From Endocalyx cinctus (Eukaryota > Ascomycota > Sordariomycetes > Amphisphaeriales > Apiosporaceae), in assembly GCA_001600455.1 (NCBI GenBank), contig BCKC01000001.1, positions 3,498,441 through 3,562,440 on the forward strand: a stretch of DNA of 64,000 bases, read 5' to 3'. The notes under the pieces were generated by a model, which did not search any database, was not told the origin of the DNA, and saw only the letters and a list, made by a program, of their open reading frames with translations. Positions 34,801 to 45,600 of this stretch are shown in pieces. Numbering within the stretch: position 1 is the first letter of the stretch; the number at the start of each line of letters is the position of its first letter. The position numbers and the translations under genes are program-made.

Positions 34801-36595
34801 TAAAGGCGCCGTTTTACCAGATATACCTCCAGGAGTGCCACAGTCGGTAGACGATAAATCAAAAACCGAATCTAATATCCTTCCTTCATCTCCACCGACA
34901 CAAACGGTTCCGGCCAGTAGTGAAAAGGACCAATTAGGCATCGCTAGTCATAAAGAGGCAGCTGAGCTTCTGGAGCCCGTTGATCAGTTACCTACGCCCT
35001 TAGATACCCAGCTTTTAGAAGAGACAGCAGTTACATCCACACATACTATCACAGCTGAAAGCGCGGAGAAATCAAGCGAGTCCACTGAGGAAGCGGTAGT
35101 GGAAGAGACTTCGGTTACCATGGAACAACCGGTTAACAACACCTACGGAGTGGAGGACTCCGGGCCGCTTGTCGAGAACGCAGTTGATGAGATGTTAATC
35201 GCAGATGAAACTGTCGAGGAACAGCAAGTCACTACTCCGACACGTTCTGATGGAGGTCAAATCGAGGAAGAACAGGAAATTATAACGGAAGAAGTACAAT
35301 CAACTCGGAATTTGGACGAGAGCCTTTCAGAACATACCAGATCTGTTGCTCACTCACCGAGTTTAAGTTTCCAGACCCAGGTCGACAACAATGATGACTT
35401 TCATGTTGATACTCTAAGCAGTCTCTCTCCTTCTCCACCGCCCTCCCCCTCTCAACAGTTGACGGAGACTATTCGCGAATTGGGTGGTGATTTCGGCAGA
35501 ACGTCTAGCATCAATTGGTCGTTCAGATCACAAATGGAAATTGACGAGGAATTACAAGCTAGTATTTTAGAGGATGCAAGTGATTTCGATGGCGCGACTG
35601 ATGGTTCACTCGATGCTGAACCACCTGAGCCATTTGAATACGACGAACAAACCCCGGGTCTAGATCGGTTTTCAGTCGTTGACCAGACGAACCCAGTTAA
35701 TATGCAGGGCGAGGACAGAGGAAATTCATCCCTGGCTTCAACCGAGGAGAAGAGTGTTGCTCATTTAACTCCTCAGGAGACACATAGCATATTGAAAAAT
35801 CACATGCAGGCTTTCGCTCGTGGATTCGAGTCCGAATCGGAAGATGATCCAAGTGTTCAGCTTGCGCGAGCAACCAATTCTTTGGCAGATTCAACCCAAA
35901 CCCCAGACACAAGATCAGAAAATGACCATCCACTTGCTAGATTATCCGGTCTTCAGCGAGATATAAGTCCCGAAGGGGAGGATCCAAGCGTTCGCCTTGC
36001 AAGAGCAGCACACCAGAAGAGGACAAAGGCCGAAGAGGAAAACAGCTCAATGACAGCGGCAAAGTTAAAACTCGTGCGCCATCTACGAGATGAACTTCCC
36101 GATTGCACCTCTCTGAAGGTATTGCGACAGCACCTAACAAAGTCATTAGATATCATAGCCGTTGCCGTGATGCAACCTCCGGAACCAAAACGTGCTAAAG
36201 GTGGACCTCGAGAATTTCTCATATCATTCACGGTTTCGGATCACTCAATCGGCCCTTACGGGGTGGCTGAAGTGCAACTATACCGACCTCATAAAGAAAG
36301 CCTGCCGGTTATCAAGTACGGCGACATCGTTCTCCTGCGCAACTTCACAGTCATTTCTCTCCAGGGAAAAGGATTTGGGCTACGCTCAAACGCCTCGTCC
36401 AGCTGGGCGGTTTTTGACCACGAAGACCAACCGGCGCAGATCAAGGGCCCACCGGTGGAGTACGGAGAAGGTGAAGCTACTTACGTGGGGTATATGCGGG
36501 AATGGCTCGGCTTGCTCGATGATAAGGCCAAGGAGAAGCTGGAAAGAGCCAACCGCAAAATCATAGACGCCGGAAAATCGAGTGATAAGAAATGA
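31814..36595 (+). CDS. Telomere OB-fold protein (Pot1/Cdc13 single-strand DNA-binding type)
   Basis: A single exon of 1593 aa from the ATG at 31814; upstream in-frame sequence has only a TTG. Residues about 35-130 form a beta-rich block (VRGVVTVTWPYSSVKKAFSF, then VRLNFTGAIAKAVGESHLGS and NDEVLICLAGATWE) that reads as an OB fold. The C-terminal segment, about 1430-1560, has the features of the Pot1/Cdc13 telomeric ssDNA-binding fold: EFLISFTVSDHSIGPYGVAE, then VIKYGDIVLLRNFTVISLQG and a hydrophobic tail helix. Between them lie about 1300 acidic, disordered residues, with DE runs at 33780-34020 and a VIDLI-SSSEDEDE SUMO-binding motif at residue 707. The motif DPSV(Q/R)LARA occurs twice (near 1343 and 1389). 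I infer a telomere-end or CST-like role in the nucleus; whether it is Cdc13, Ctc1-like or another cap protein cannot be decided here. Confidence 0.82.
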   Translation: MEVTGKPDELVQKLEATEQTPISQLNPDLDKLESKSVRGVVTVTWPYSSVKKAFSFILAEPDFRLRLNKGQVRLNFTGAIAKAVGESHLGSNDEVLICLAGATWEPNSTNRRQSLSGASIDWQLNFLDQALLQVKFGETGETKLITAQHPPQPQASEQHGDALVDTTNQFRSSTPPAPVPAPASETRISTPINVHLTRLNDDEYQSPAFVKRARVSYGSLFEIGYDIFDDDGGVQGKGRKRTKYGRHSNAWRYSTQSPSPEPTSPPHDDIAGSEEEQPDVTMNSEVVDEGCQTVETDLGPREDPPLEAIAEIHENEQPPTDTVKDEVGLNPRTDMVDHGVNTMSQDSWITPAQPSLMSFSTVPNTPSNAGTVITSFDPTTQLPSAGSSFAPGWDSHHIDPTSSYSRVTMTPSYPTQLAPTHNYMNPFTPAAPASQGSSSHHEDPIDGEHTDNGRHSQHDQADDYLGQSTRSVDLYPPLDIMHDVESGQTQGLINQDYPLSYLDQHHHQDEEPLAPAQESLNERLQAEPNVGPASWSAINNPFQPAPLPPKTYNSSSTDGSTPKQAMVIDESDENGSDEELPDSSAPDGALDEGRAGVLEQYDDDNADAGYSDDDEPEYDPEEMGGDYDTRNYAHPNDDEDDSHDDDLRPHQLEPEFDDGEGEGTDEEENEDEEYDEEYDAEYDMDIDEPPIQPQRLPVPISRSETEVIDLISSSEDEDENEDGDEDGDEDGDEDDNPPTQPAQPQVLYNPIAHILSLQAPSRIPSESPVYDPPKDSERPVSSHSSFDQDSKQLEGENDEEADDYSERDVHERERSKDSEQILEYDDHRMAEDNEQMESSASKDERGDFEEINEDNSEVSDGDLLPDQASELQNPDVETKITSQKMTLVSTPTKNSAARYDTQEMADIRADNDEDGKVPSSAVDGLEALSRYIDREVSIIRASRPVPAANEEMSVDASLPENSEPTAQGTEVPESDSHAHVENNADDIIETDKFTETKGAVLPDIPPGVPQSVDDKSKTESNILPSSPPTQTVPASSEKDQLGIASHKEAAELLEPVDQLPTPLDTQLLEETAVTSTHTITAESAEKSSESTEEAVVEETSVTMEQPVNNTYGVEDSGPLVENAVDEMLIADETVEEQQVTTPTRSDGGQIEEEQEIITEEVQSTRNLDESLSEHTRSVAHSPSLSFQTQVDNNDDFHVDTLSSLSPSPPPSPSQQLTETIRELGGDFGRTSSINWSFRSQMEIDEELQASILEDASDFDGATDGSLDAEPPEPFEYDEQTPGLDRFSVVDQTNPVNMQGEDRGNSSLASTEEKSVAHLTPQETHSILKNHMQAFARGFESESEDDPSVQLARATNSLADSTQTPDTRSENDHPLARLSGLQRDISPEGEDPSVRLARAAHQKRTKAEEENSSMTAAKLKLVRHLRDELPDCTSLKVLRQHLTKSLDIIAVAVMQPPEPKRAKGGPREFLISFTVSDHSIGPYGVAEVQLYRPHKESLPVIKYGDIVLLRNFTVISLQGKGFGLRSNASSSWAVFDHEDQPAQIKGPPVEYGEGEATYVGYMREWLGLLDDKAKEKLERANRKIIDAGKSSDKK
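33962..34017 (+). repeat. Coding tandem repeat, Asp/Glu-rich
   Basis: Near-perfect copies of the 12-bp unit GAAGACGGAGAT encode repeated Glu-Asp-Gly-Asp in the acidic linker, directly after the SUMO-interacting motif. Confidence 0.85.
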
Positions 36596-39500
36596 GACAC
36601 GGTGGGGTTCTAAAAGTAACGAAACATTTCAAGGAAAGAAAAAAAAAACATACGAAAATAGCCAAAAGTTGGCCTTGTCACTCTGTGATATCTTTTCCAC
36701 ATGAATTCTAAAAAAAAAAAAAAAAAAAAGTAAAATAGAATAATTTATTTATAATTATAATTATTTATTTTTTATTTTATTTTATTGTTTTTTAAAAAAA
36801 TAATAAAAATATTATCAAATGAAATCTTTCAATTTTGGCATAAATAAGCATCTGTTTCGTTACTTTGTTTGGAAACCCACTCTGAGTCTATGTCAATTAA
36901 CTGTGTGGTGTTTTTTTTTACTTTAAGCCTTGATTTCACTGGGAGCTTCTTGTACATATCTTATTACGAACATATGATAGAAACACAACCTTACAAACTA
37001 ATAATAAAAGGAGGTAGGCAGGTACTTAAAAAAAAAAATACTATCAACACGCTTGCGGCCCTTAATCGAGGATTCCCATTCTCGAGCTGGGCACGTATCG
37101 ACTGCCGACTAATAAAAGGTATTAGGTTCGATTCCTAATAGCGCTAAGTGGCCTCCCTTCGTCTTTCTGCTCGTAGCCGCGGTTCACGCGGATTCTTAGG
37201 TCCGTTGGCACTATGAATGGCGGGAACATGCAATAATGAGTCGAATCACTCGCGGCTGGACTTTTAGTTTTAGGTTCAAGGTCCAGGTCCATACGGGCCG
37301 AACGCGAGGGCGTTTCTCTCAGCTGATAATAAAGGACCCATCTCGATGTGCGGCAGTTGCGGTTCGGTATACGGATGTTAGATATTCCATATATATGAGT
37401 CGATAAGACGGTGGTCATTAAGATTTACTCGTGATAATAGGTTTCGGTGTAGTATATACGGCTCGTAGGGAACGTTGCTTTAAAACACAAAAAAAAAACC
37501 GATATAACTAGCATGCCCAAACACTTTCTACAGTAGCACCGAGGTAACTTTCGAAGCACAGATAACTACATACGGCAACGCGTCATACAGTTCCATGGAA
37601 GAAGGGCGCCGTTATTGCTTAGACGCGTTAAGATTCTACCAGGCATAACTACGTGTTTAATTGTAGATTAGATATGCAGTGGACTTATTTATCTTTGGGT
37701 ATGAATAAAGAGGTGCTTTATCAGACCACTCGAGAAATCAAACGCCGAGCTGCCCGAATTTCTTAATATGAGCAAAATAAAGGACGATGCCGAGGTTGTT
37801 GTGTATGTATGTACGAGTATACTATCCATTGCTACCGTAGGTACATACGTGATAGTTGAGGTTATTACGCGGCTTTGTTTGTGTGGGAGCACCATCACTC
37901 CGGAAACGGGACCGAAGTGCTTACCTAATGGTACAGAGAACAACGTCATAGATAAGTTACTGAGAAGAAGAAAAAGTTCCGGTAGGGATAGACAAAACGA
38001 CACGTGGAATAGATCTAAGAGAAAGGATAAGGGATATGATGCAAGCGGAAAGTTCAATACAGTATGTTACATATGTGTATGTATGAATTAGGCAATGCAA
38101 GTAAGTATGTACTATAAGTGATAGGTAATGGGTAAAAGAAGAAAATTTTGATCAATTCATGAGGTCCTAGGTAGAATTCTTTTTTTCTGAGCGGACATTT
38201 TGTTCCGGTAAGTTGAAGCTGTTTGGCTGGCAATGATAATGATGAGTGGGTAGGAAGATCAGGTCCGGCGTGGCTTGGCCTCCTGACCACAGGATATGAT
38301 GTAGTCTGAAATATTTTACGTACTGTACAATAAAGGAAAAAAAAAAAAAAGAAAGGGAATGCAATCGAGATCTCGATCAGATGCAGAAGTCTAGATTTAT
38401 ACATATTCGCTTTCTAGTGGGAAATAAAGTGAAGAATGGGATTTACTACTTTCCCACCAAAGGGAAGTACTGTGAGCGAGTACCGTAAGCTGCCTAAGGT
38501 AAGTACCTATTTACTTAGCACTTACTGGTAAATACACTACTGCATACTAAGTTAGGTACTTTACAGTAGTACACTACAGTACATAATATAGCGTAAGATA
38601 CCCCACATCTCCACAAATATACATGATGCCGATCAAGATCGATACCGTCATAAATTGAAGTAGCGAGGATATTTCCGTTGTTTCATTGGTTCTTGGTGAG
38701 ACATGATGGCTCCATTTTGCTCCACGAGCTCCACGAGCTCCATTGAGGCGGGATCTAACAAGCTTGTGCAGTTAAGGCTATGTAATGTAGGTGGACATAT
38801 CTTCCGTAGCATTTGATCAACAACAAGGTATTCATTATTAGGTATGTATGTCCCCTATTTCATTTCCCTGGAATTGAATCAATGTATATACCTACAAGTA
38901 GGTATGTATTATTAAGTAACGTTATGATCAAGTAAATACCATTACCGTTCAAATTCCTTGTATGAATATAGCATTTTTCAAGATGGTATTTCATAATGCC
39001 CGGTTAGCTATGACGCTATTCTTTCTTGTGACGTCAGGAAAACAGGGGAAATTTTTTCCAAGGACGAATTAGGTATTCTTTTACCACCGTATCTACCTAG
39101 CCTAGCTGCCTAGCTATCTATCCATTACAGCCGGATCTTTTCTTTCACCTTATAGTCATAGAAATCAATAGCTTTAAAGGTAGCGTGTGGGGTATGTTTA
39201 TGCTGATGTAAAGTAAAGTAGTAAAGGAAAGTACGTACCTTACTCTTACTCATTAGTAAAGACAAAGTAACGGATACTGCACTGTAATCGGTACTTACCT
39301 TACCTACGTAAGTTCCTAAATAGATACTGTACCGTAACTTACCTGGCAGGTACGTCAAAAAAAAAAAAAAAACAGTCAACAAAGGCCTAGCCTAGATCGA
39401 CGATGACGTACATTAACGTAAAAAAACCGAAACCATTCACATGGTAATGCTATCCGTTCTTTCCAATATCGTAACTTTGCGAAGATGCAATGTAGTGTCC

Positions 39501-39718
39501 ACGAGTACTTGTAGTACTTACCAGGCACACGTCAGGCAAACAAGACTCTAATTCACTCTCCCACTTTCATTATAAAAGCATCAACTTCCTCCCATCCAAC
39601 TGTCAATCTTTTCTCATCTCCATCATCATCAAACACTCACAACAATCTTCTTCACACTATCCTATAAACAACAATCAACAATCAACTTCACTTAAACAAA
39701 ACCCAAACAACCATCAAC
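36596..39718. other. Long intergenic region without supported gene
   Basis: A 3.1-kb very AT-rich spacer between two plus-strand genes. It has A and T runs (36709-36729, 36763-36810, 38336-38350, 39357-39372) and repeated TAGGTA/TACCTA words (38500-38590, 39230-39350). At 37122-37138 there is a T-arm-like hairpin with loop TTCGATT but no tRNA around it. The last 150 bp is the Grg1 promoter and CA-rich leader. No gene is supported. Confidence 0.5.
39571..39577 (+). promoter_or_regulatory. TATA box of grg1
   Basis: TATAAAA stands 142 bp upstream of the Grg1 start, followed by a C/A-rich leader with CAACAATCAACAATCAAC-like runs. This is the usual layout of a very highly expressed fungal gene. 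Confidence 0.65.
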
Positions 39719-40068
39719 ATGGACAAGCTTCAGAACGCCGCTAACTACGTCTCTGACACCGTCAAGGGTTCGTCAACTCTCATCCTACATTCCTTTCGCC
39801 ATCATCAATACCCCTCGTTACTAACATATCGTATCTCGTAGGTGCCACCAACACCGCTTCCAAGGAGGCCAACAAGGAGGTTGCCAAGGACAACAACGCC
39901 GCCCTCGGCACTCGGTAAGCTACAACGCCATTCCTATTCCTCATCACCTGCATACTAACCAGGTTGAATTCCAGTGCCTCCGCCGCCAAGGATGCCGTAG
40001 GCGACAAGATCAACGAGCAGAAGAACAACACTTCTGCCGACGTCAACAAGGAGGCCGTCAAGCACTAG
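39719..40068 (+). CDS. grg-1: Glucose-repressible / clock-controlled protein Grg1 (Ccg-1)
   Basis: Exons 39719-39767, 39842-39914 and 39975-40068 (introns 74 and 60 nt; branch TACTAAC at 39952-39958 in intron 2); 71 aa. The sequence begins MDKLQNAANYVSDTVKGATN, continues with ASKEANKEVAKDNNAALGTR, ASAAKDAVGDKINEQKNNT and ends KEAVKH, matching Neurospora Grg-1/Ccg-1 in length and pattern. The protein is small, charged and helical, related to stress proteins with repeated Ala/Lys helices. In Neurospora its message is among the most abundant under carbon starvation, light and at dawn; those controls are known for the family, not read here. Nearly every codon ends in C or G, in line with very high expression. 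The exact biochemical role is unknown. Confidence 0.95.
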
Positions 40069-42002
40069 AGTGTTTTCTTCCCGACACCCTATGCCGATAC
40101 CGTCACGATATCTCCTTTTCCTTTCACATCAGACATGATTGTACGACATGAACGGAATATGATCAATCGGGATTGTAATCACAAATAATTCCCTTTTCTT
40201 AACAATAGTTCACCTGGAGTATGGGTTCGTGGCAATGGGATTTTTTTTAAATGAGGAACATTTGACGGACTTCCTTTGAGGAGGATGATGTCATTGTTCG
40301 CATCAGTAGGCTGGTAATACAATTATACCCCCTAAGATAGCTTAGAATACAGCCTCTTTTACATCGCCAATTACTGCTTCTTTCTCGATGTTTATACGTG
40401 AATGATTGTGAAAATAATTATCAATGACAATTCAATCAATATGCCTCAAGTTATCTGTGTATTGCAAGTACATATCTCAATTAATCCTGCTTTCCCTTTT
40501 GGGCAACTTCAACAAATGAATAATCAATGATATAAGCCAACCCTACCATAGTAATTACTCTATGAATATTTTCCTACAAGCGATGACTTTATTCAGACAT
40601 TTACAACCTACGCCTTCAGACCTTCTAGGAAAACATAACTATTATGGATGTAAATATATTTATTTACACACGCGGGACGTATTAGAAAATGGTCGATTAC
40701 AGTTACACAAACACTTAATTCTATTGCTTCGTACCGTTAAGTCAGGCCATGCAGCATCGACTGGACGTTAGAGACTAGTCCCGTATTCTTGCTTCTCATT
40801 TCGCCTGCTGTTCCCCAGAGCCTTCAGTAGTATAGAGAAGGAGGGGTTAGTTGCAGCCGGGTTGTTCTTCGTCCATGCCGAAGTCGGTTTGAAGCGCTGT
40901 TCCGACTCGTCAAGATGATTCAAAGAGTGTTTACGTACCGCCGGCGTCGGGGCGGAAGCAGGATCCGAAGTAGTAGTAGACGGCCAACGTAGATTATGCC
41001 GAAGAAGTGCGAAGGAACAACGATATCGGCCGAATCTATATATACTCTTCTTACCCTTGTTAATATGGTATACATATAAAGTGGCGTCGCGATTATTATC
41101 ACGCTAAAAGGGGGGGGGATCGACGCCTTGAAGTGATAGGCGAAGCTTCTAGGGCGGATTGGAGGTAGCGCGATCCTAGTCACCTGGATACCTCGTTGGC
41201 TAACCGCGTGAATAGCTTCGTTCACGTCAACCAGACTTTGATACCACTGGAGATTATAAGTATTATAGTGTTGCCGTTATAAGGTTTTTGGAACGCGCTG
41301 ATATATATTTATATAAGGTGGAAGGATGTGCAAATGCTGTTTGTTTACCTTCGCTATCGCCGCCGTAGAGTCAAGTTAGGGGCGACGTAGACCAAGAAGG
41401 GATCGCGTCTACGCACAGCCATCTAGATAGGATGACAAGTACCGCGTCGAGGAAAGCGAGTACGTCGGAAATAACAATTAGTGGTAGGTCTGGTCCCTGC
41501 TGTATGGTACAGCGAGAAGATGTTGGAGCATGATATTGGACCTTGAAGGTTCTATCATTGACGATTTTCGAAAAGATCATTCCTTTTTTTTTTTTTTGTT
41601 AGAGAAGTGGGATTTTAGCACGGCGTGAAAGGAATATACCTGGGTTGATTACGGGTGATAGTTCAGATCACCAGAACCAGCTAGCTCACCGTGCAAACTT
41701 GCCTCTGTCTACTTAGGTGGAGCGAAATGAAACGAAACGAGACACGTTATCAAAATCCTCTCTTCAACTTTCGATTTTGGGCATGCGTATTCAGATGGAT
41801 TCTACTCACATCACCCTGCCTCTGGACGTCGGGCAATACATATATATAATGTATGTATCAGCACAACAATGAGCCACTCTCCCTTGCCGCTCGAAAAGCT
41901 ACAATCGAGGTTAGGTCTCTGTCTGAAACGTAAGACTTAGTTCTCAAAGCGATAAAAACATAACCAAGCTCACGCTCGAAGCACCCAAACCAAAGCCTGA
42001 GG
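40069..42002. other. Intergenic region with possible gene relic
   Basis: A 1.93-kb spacer between Grg1 and a small membrane-protein frame, both plus. The first 700 bp is AT-rich with nothing recognisable. Between about 40790 and 41600 the composition is mixed and GC-richer patches carry broken minus-strand frames (listed separately). Confidence 0.45.
40848..41580 (-). pseudogene. Possible broken membrane-protein gene
   Basis: On the minus strand an ATG at 41580 opens 69 codons ending in a hydrophobic helix (LPLIVISDVLAFLDAVLVIL) and a stop. Downstream, 41225-40920 is open for 101 codons with two hydrophobic stretches, then a donor-like GTACGT, and another frame gives a C-terminus-like tail (LQTDFGMDEEQPGCN) stopping at 40848. 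The parts lie in different frames with stops between and do not splice together by good sites. It may be a decayed multi-helix protein gene, or chance. I cannot name the family. Confidence 0.2.
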
Positions 42003-42251
42003 ATGCACGTCGTCGCCCCGAACGACTACCCACTACTCACCCCCGTCTCGTATAACGTCGTCGCCTCGCCAACGCCGGCCCCGGATTCGAAGACTTCGGT
42101 CGGTGGGCCGTACCTCGGTCTCGTGGGCGTCATTCTAGGCACCCTGCTTGGTGCCGTTTTGGCGCTGTGGATTTCGCACAATCGGGAGCGGGTCTTTGGA
42201 TGGTTGGGCTACGCGCCGACACCGATTGAGGACTCTGCACAGGAGCTGTGA
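42003..42251 (+). CDS. Small single-helix membrane protein, unknown
   Basis: An 82-codon frame with an ATG at 42003. It has a Pro/Val-rich N-terminus (YPLLTPVSYNVVASPTPAPD), one clear membrane helix (YLGLVGVILGTLLGAVLALW) and a short basic, then acidic tail (ISHNRERVFGWLGYAPTPIE). It is GC-richer than both flanks and ends cleanly, which favours a real gene. The basic residues right after the helix suggest that the C-terminal side faces the cytosol. I do not recognise the family; it could also be the last exon of a longer gene with a start further upstream. Confidence 0.5.
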   Translation: MHVVAPNDYPLLTPVSYNVVASPTPAPDSKTSVGGPYLGLVGVILGTLLGAVLALWISHNRERVFGWLGYAPTPIEDSAQEL

Positions 42252-42675
42252 GGCCCGGCTGCATGTATCGATTTATGTCAATTATATCTTATCCCCCATA
42301 ATACCTGCTTGACTTTTTTTTTTTTCCCAGGCCGGCATGATATGGAGAAGGAGTCTCGTTCGCCGTGAGCTACGTTAGGAAGATGAGTAATAATACATAA
42401 AGTACCTCGTATAAAAATTCAAAATGGGTATTTTCACATAAGAGATTGACGACGATGATACACGAGTTAGTCGCAATTTCAATTATATTAGTACCAGTGA
42501 CACGTTGGTGCCTAAGAGTACAGAGTAAAATTATGACACAGAATGTACAAATAATTACCCGCAGACTTCACAAAGGTATATAAGTCGCTTGGCAGGGTCA
42601 TCTCACCATTCATTCATACACAAGTATCCAATTGTGATGACCCAGACTAAGTCTGTAATCAAGAACGCCATGGAA
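42252..42675. other. Convergent 3' region
   Basis: The 424-bp spacer separates the small membrane-protein gene (plus) from the end of Vps3 (minus). It has a T13 run near 42317. Nothing else was seen. Confidence 0.5.
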
Positions 42676-45600
42676 TTAGTCGGCCAACTCCTCTGCCTCT
42701 ACCACGGGACCTTTTTCCTCGATCTTGACAAGTAGATCATGTTGGACCCTTAGGTTCTGCGCCGAACTCAGCGATCGCGCAACTATTATTTCGTTCTTCT
42801 CGACAACAATCTTCCTCAGGGCCTTTATCAAAAAGTCAGCGACGACGTCGACACTCCAGTTGTCCGGAATCACCCCTAGCACATCTGCGACGTCGAACCA
42901 GCTGCCAAATCGATCTAATAATAAACTGGTTTGCTCGACGCGATCGCTCACGTCCTCAAGTTGTAAGAACTCGCCTAGGAGAGCACGAAAGAGGCGCCCC
43001 TGTTGATCCTGCGTAGGAGGTGCGCTGTCACGACGTTTGGCTCCCTTCAACCCCTCTGGACTGGGCGGAGGGATAGGTTCATTCTGGGTAGGCCTAGCCT
43101 GGTATATGCTGTAAATGCTAGCACCGCCACGGAAACAATAAGCAACTGCCGTATCATAATCACCCAGGCGATGGACGAGGAGGCGAAGTGCGCCCTCGTG
43201 TTTCCGTTCTCGTCCATCGAGAATGATAGTTTCAGGAACGAGGAGATCTTCGGCAGTCTCCCTTAAACTCGCAATCTTACTTCTAATAGCTGCGGCGTCG
43301 AAATCATAGCTACCACCGAGAAGTTGCAGTAGTCTTAGGCGACTATGCCACGCTTCATCGTCGGGCGGGGCATTATCCGTCAAAAATTGACGATATGTAG
43401 GTTTGGGTGGGTGCAGAGCGCGGTATGCCACATACGTAGAAAGAACAGCCTCTCGAGCCTCGGCGGAGTTTTGGAGTTGATTAACTACTACGTCGAGGTA
43501 ATAGGTGATTAATTCGTTGACATACACACTGTGACCTTTGCCAAAGACGAGATACTCTAGATAGTATTTCACGGCTTCAGGGGCTTCGGTCCTGAGTAGG
43601 TCGACAACATATGCTGGTTCAAATTTAGGAGCCCGACCTTTGTCTTCTGCGAAGACTTGTACTCCTAGTTTAGGGTTGCGATTCGCGAGCCAGAGGCCGT
43701 ATTCCTGGACTAAGGATCGATTTCCGATTTTGGCCAGATATTCGCGCACGCGCTGTTCACCATCCTGTAACTCTTGGCCATCGTCTCTTTCCCCTTCCAC
43801 AATACGCCTCCAGGTGAATAGAACCTCGGCAGCCATCTTCCGACTCTGGTATAATCTACTCAGAACAAATAGACGGTGATAAGATTCGATCAGAGTCTCT
43901 GCTCTTTCGAAACAGTCGACGCCGTTATCCACAACGTCGTATAGTTCGGCGCGAATGGACCGTGAAACTTTGGCTAAGCCATGAGGTGAGTGCTGGTCAA
44001 GCTCAAGTAGAACGGCGAGAAGAGCGGCATCGACGGTGCGGAATACTTCATTCTCGTCTGGGATACTTCCAAACCCTTTCTTGCGCCTCCACGTGGTAAG
44101 AAAGCGCCTCAAAAAATGAAGGACCTGTTGGGAAAGTGAATTTACAGATGACTTAGACTTGTCAAATTCACTACTAGATATAAACTCCTCGGCTGTAGTT
44201 TTCACTCCGCCAAATATCCATATACCCCGTCTAGTCTCGATGACTTCATTACGCGCTCCAGGTATGAGCGACAGGATAACTCGAGGGTCTAGGAGACTAT
44301 CAACCAGGACTTCCTCCATAGACTGGAGGTCCTTATCAGAAAATGGGTTCTTCTCAGACTTAAGGAAGCTGGTTAGTAGTAAAAGTCCTACACGCTGTCG
44401 TATATAACTGAAAGTGTGGAACTCCAGCTCCGATTTGGGGTCTTGTCCGCGAAATGAGTTAAGAATTCTGAATAGCTCCTGCCGCTTGACCACAGCTTGA
44501 TCATCTAGACTGATTACAGTATCAAGCTGTGCCTCTAGTTGTAAGACCAAAGGGTTCCGAGTAGCCCACCAAATGTCGTCCCCTGACCAAACAGCTAGTC
44601 TAGAGGTTGATCTTGCTAATCGACGGGCATAGTCCTCTTCCTCGGCATTCCGGGTTGCCTCCCAACCTTCTGGTAACGACTCGTCATCTTGGGAGTCATT
44701 GTCCCTCTCAAAGAGTTCCTTCTCCTTAGACATTTGCTCCATGGAGGACGCAGTCCTCGAATCTATACTTTTTTGAGATGCAGTATATGTTGAATCCATG
44801 TTGCCAGTTGAGAATGGCATGTATCTCCGACGACAAAGTTTCACAATAATTTCCGGGAAAAGGCTTTCATCGGTTCCTAATAAGGACCTGATTCCTATGC
44901 TTTGCGAGGAATTTATACTGGGAGACCCTCCCCTTGGAGCTTCCAGCCAGTATTTGGCCACTGCATTTTCAGCTGCATCAGCATCCCATCGCTGAATCTC
45001 TAGACCATAATGGATGCCATCCGGAAACTCTCGATCCATTGAGGCTAATACCCAGCCTTCCTCGTCGGGAGCTAGTCCGATGCGTGACGAGGATAAATCC
45101 GAAGAGCCTCCGTCAAAGGCTATTTCTCTAGGGTACCGATCAAATTCAACAGTAGGCCTCGTTGGGTCACCATCTAGGTTGACAAACATGCCAATTCCAG
45201 GGTCCGTCGGTGTTGTCCCGGTGACTAAAAGAAATTCCTCGGGGGTAGGAGATGCGATATGTGGTTTTAGAAGAATAGGGGCAGAGGTAGTAGTAGGCAC
45301 GATATGTGATGTCTTGGTATCGGTAGTGCCACTTGATGTGGTTGGATCAGCTTCTGGCGGCCCAGGACTCGCAGTAGATTCTGGAGGGCTAGGCTGCCGG
45401 TGTGTCGGATCATCCCCGTCATTGTTGTGGGGATGATCCTGTCTACGTGTGGCGCTGGAGATCAAATTGCCCAAACTAGTGCCTCTCCGATGGGCGGCAG
45501 TATGATCCGGACTTCCTGTCTGAGTACGAGCATTTGCGGACGAATTACTTCGAATAATACCACCTTCTCCGCCACCCGAAACATCTTGAGCTTGGCCAAC

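Noticed and set aside
37122..37138. T-arm-like hairpin (TTAGG, loop TTCGATT, CCTAA) suggesting a tRNA
   Set aside because: No matching acceptor, D-arm or anticodon arm can be formed upstream at the right distance, so it is not a tRNA.
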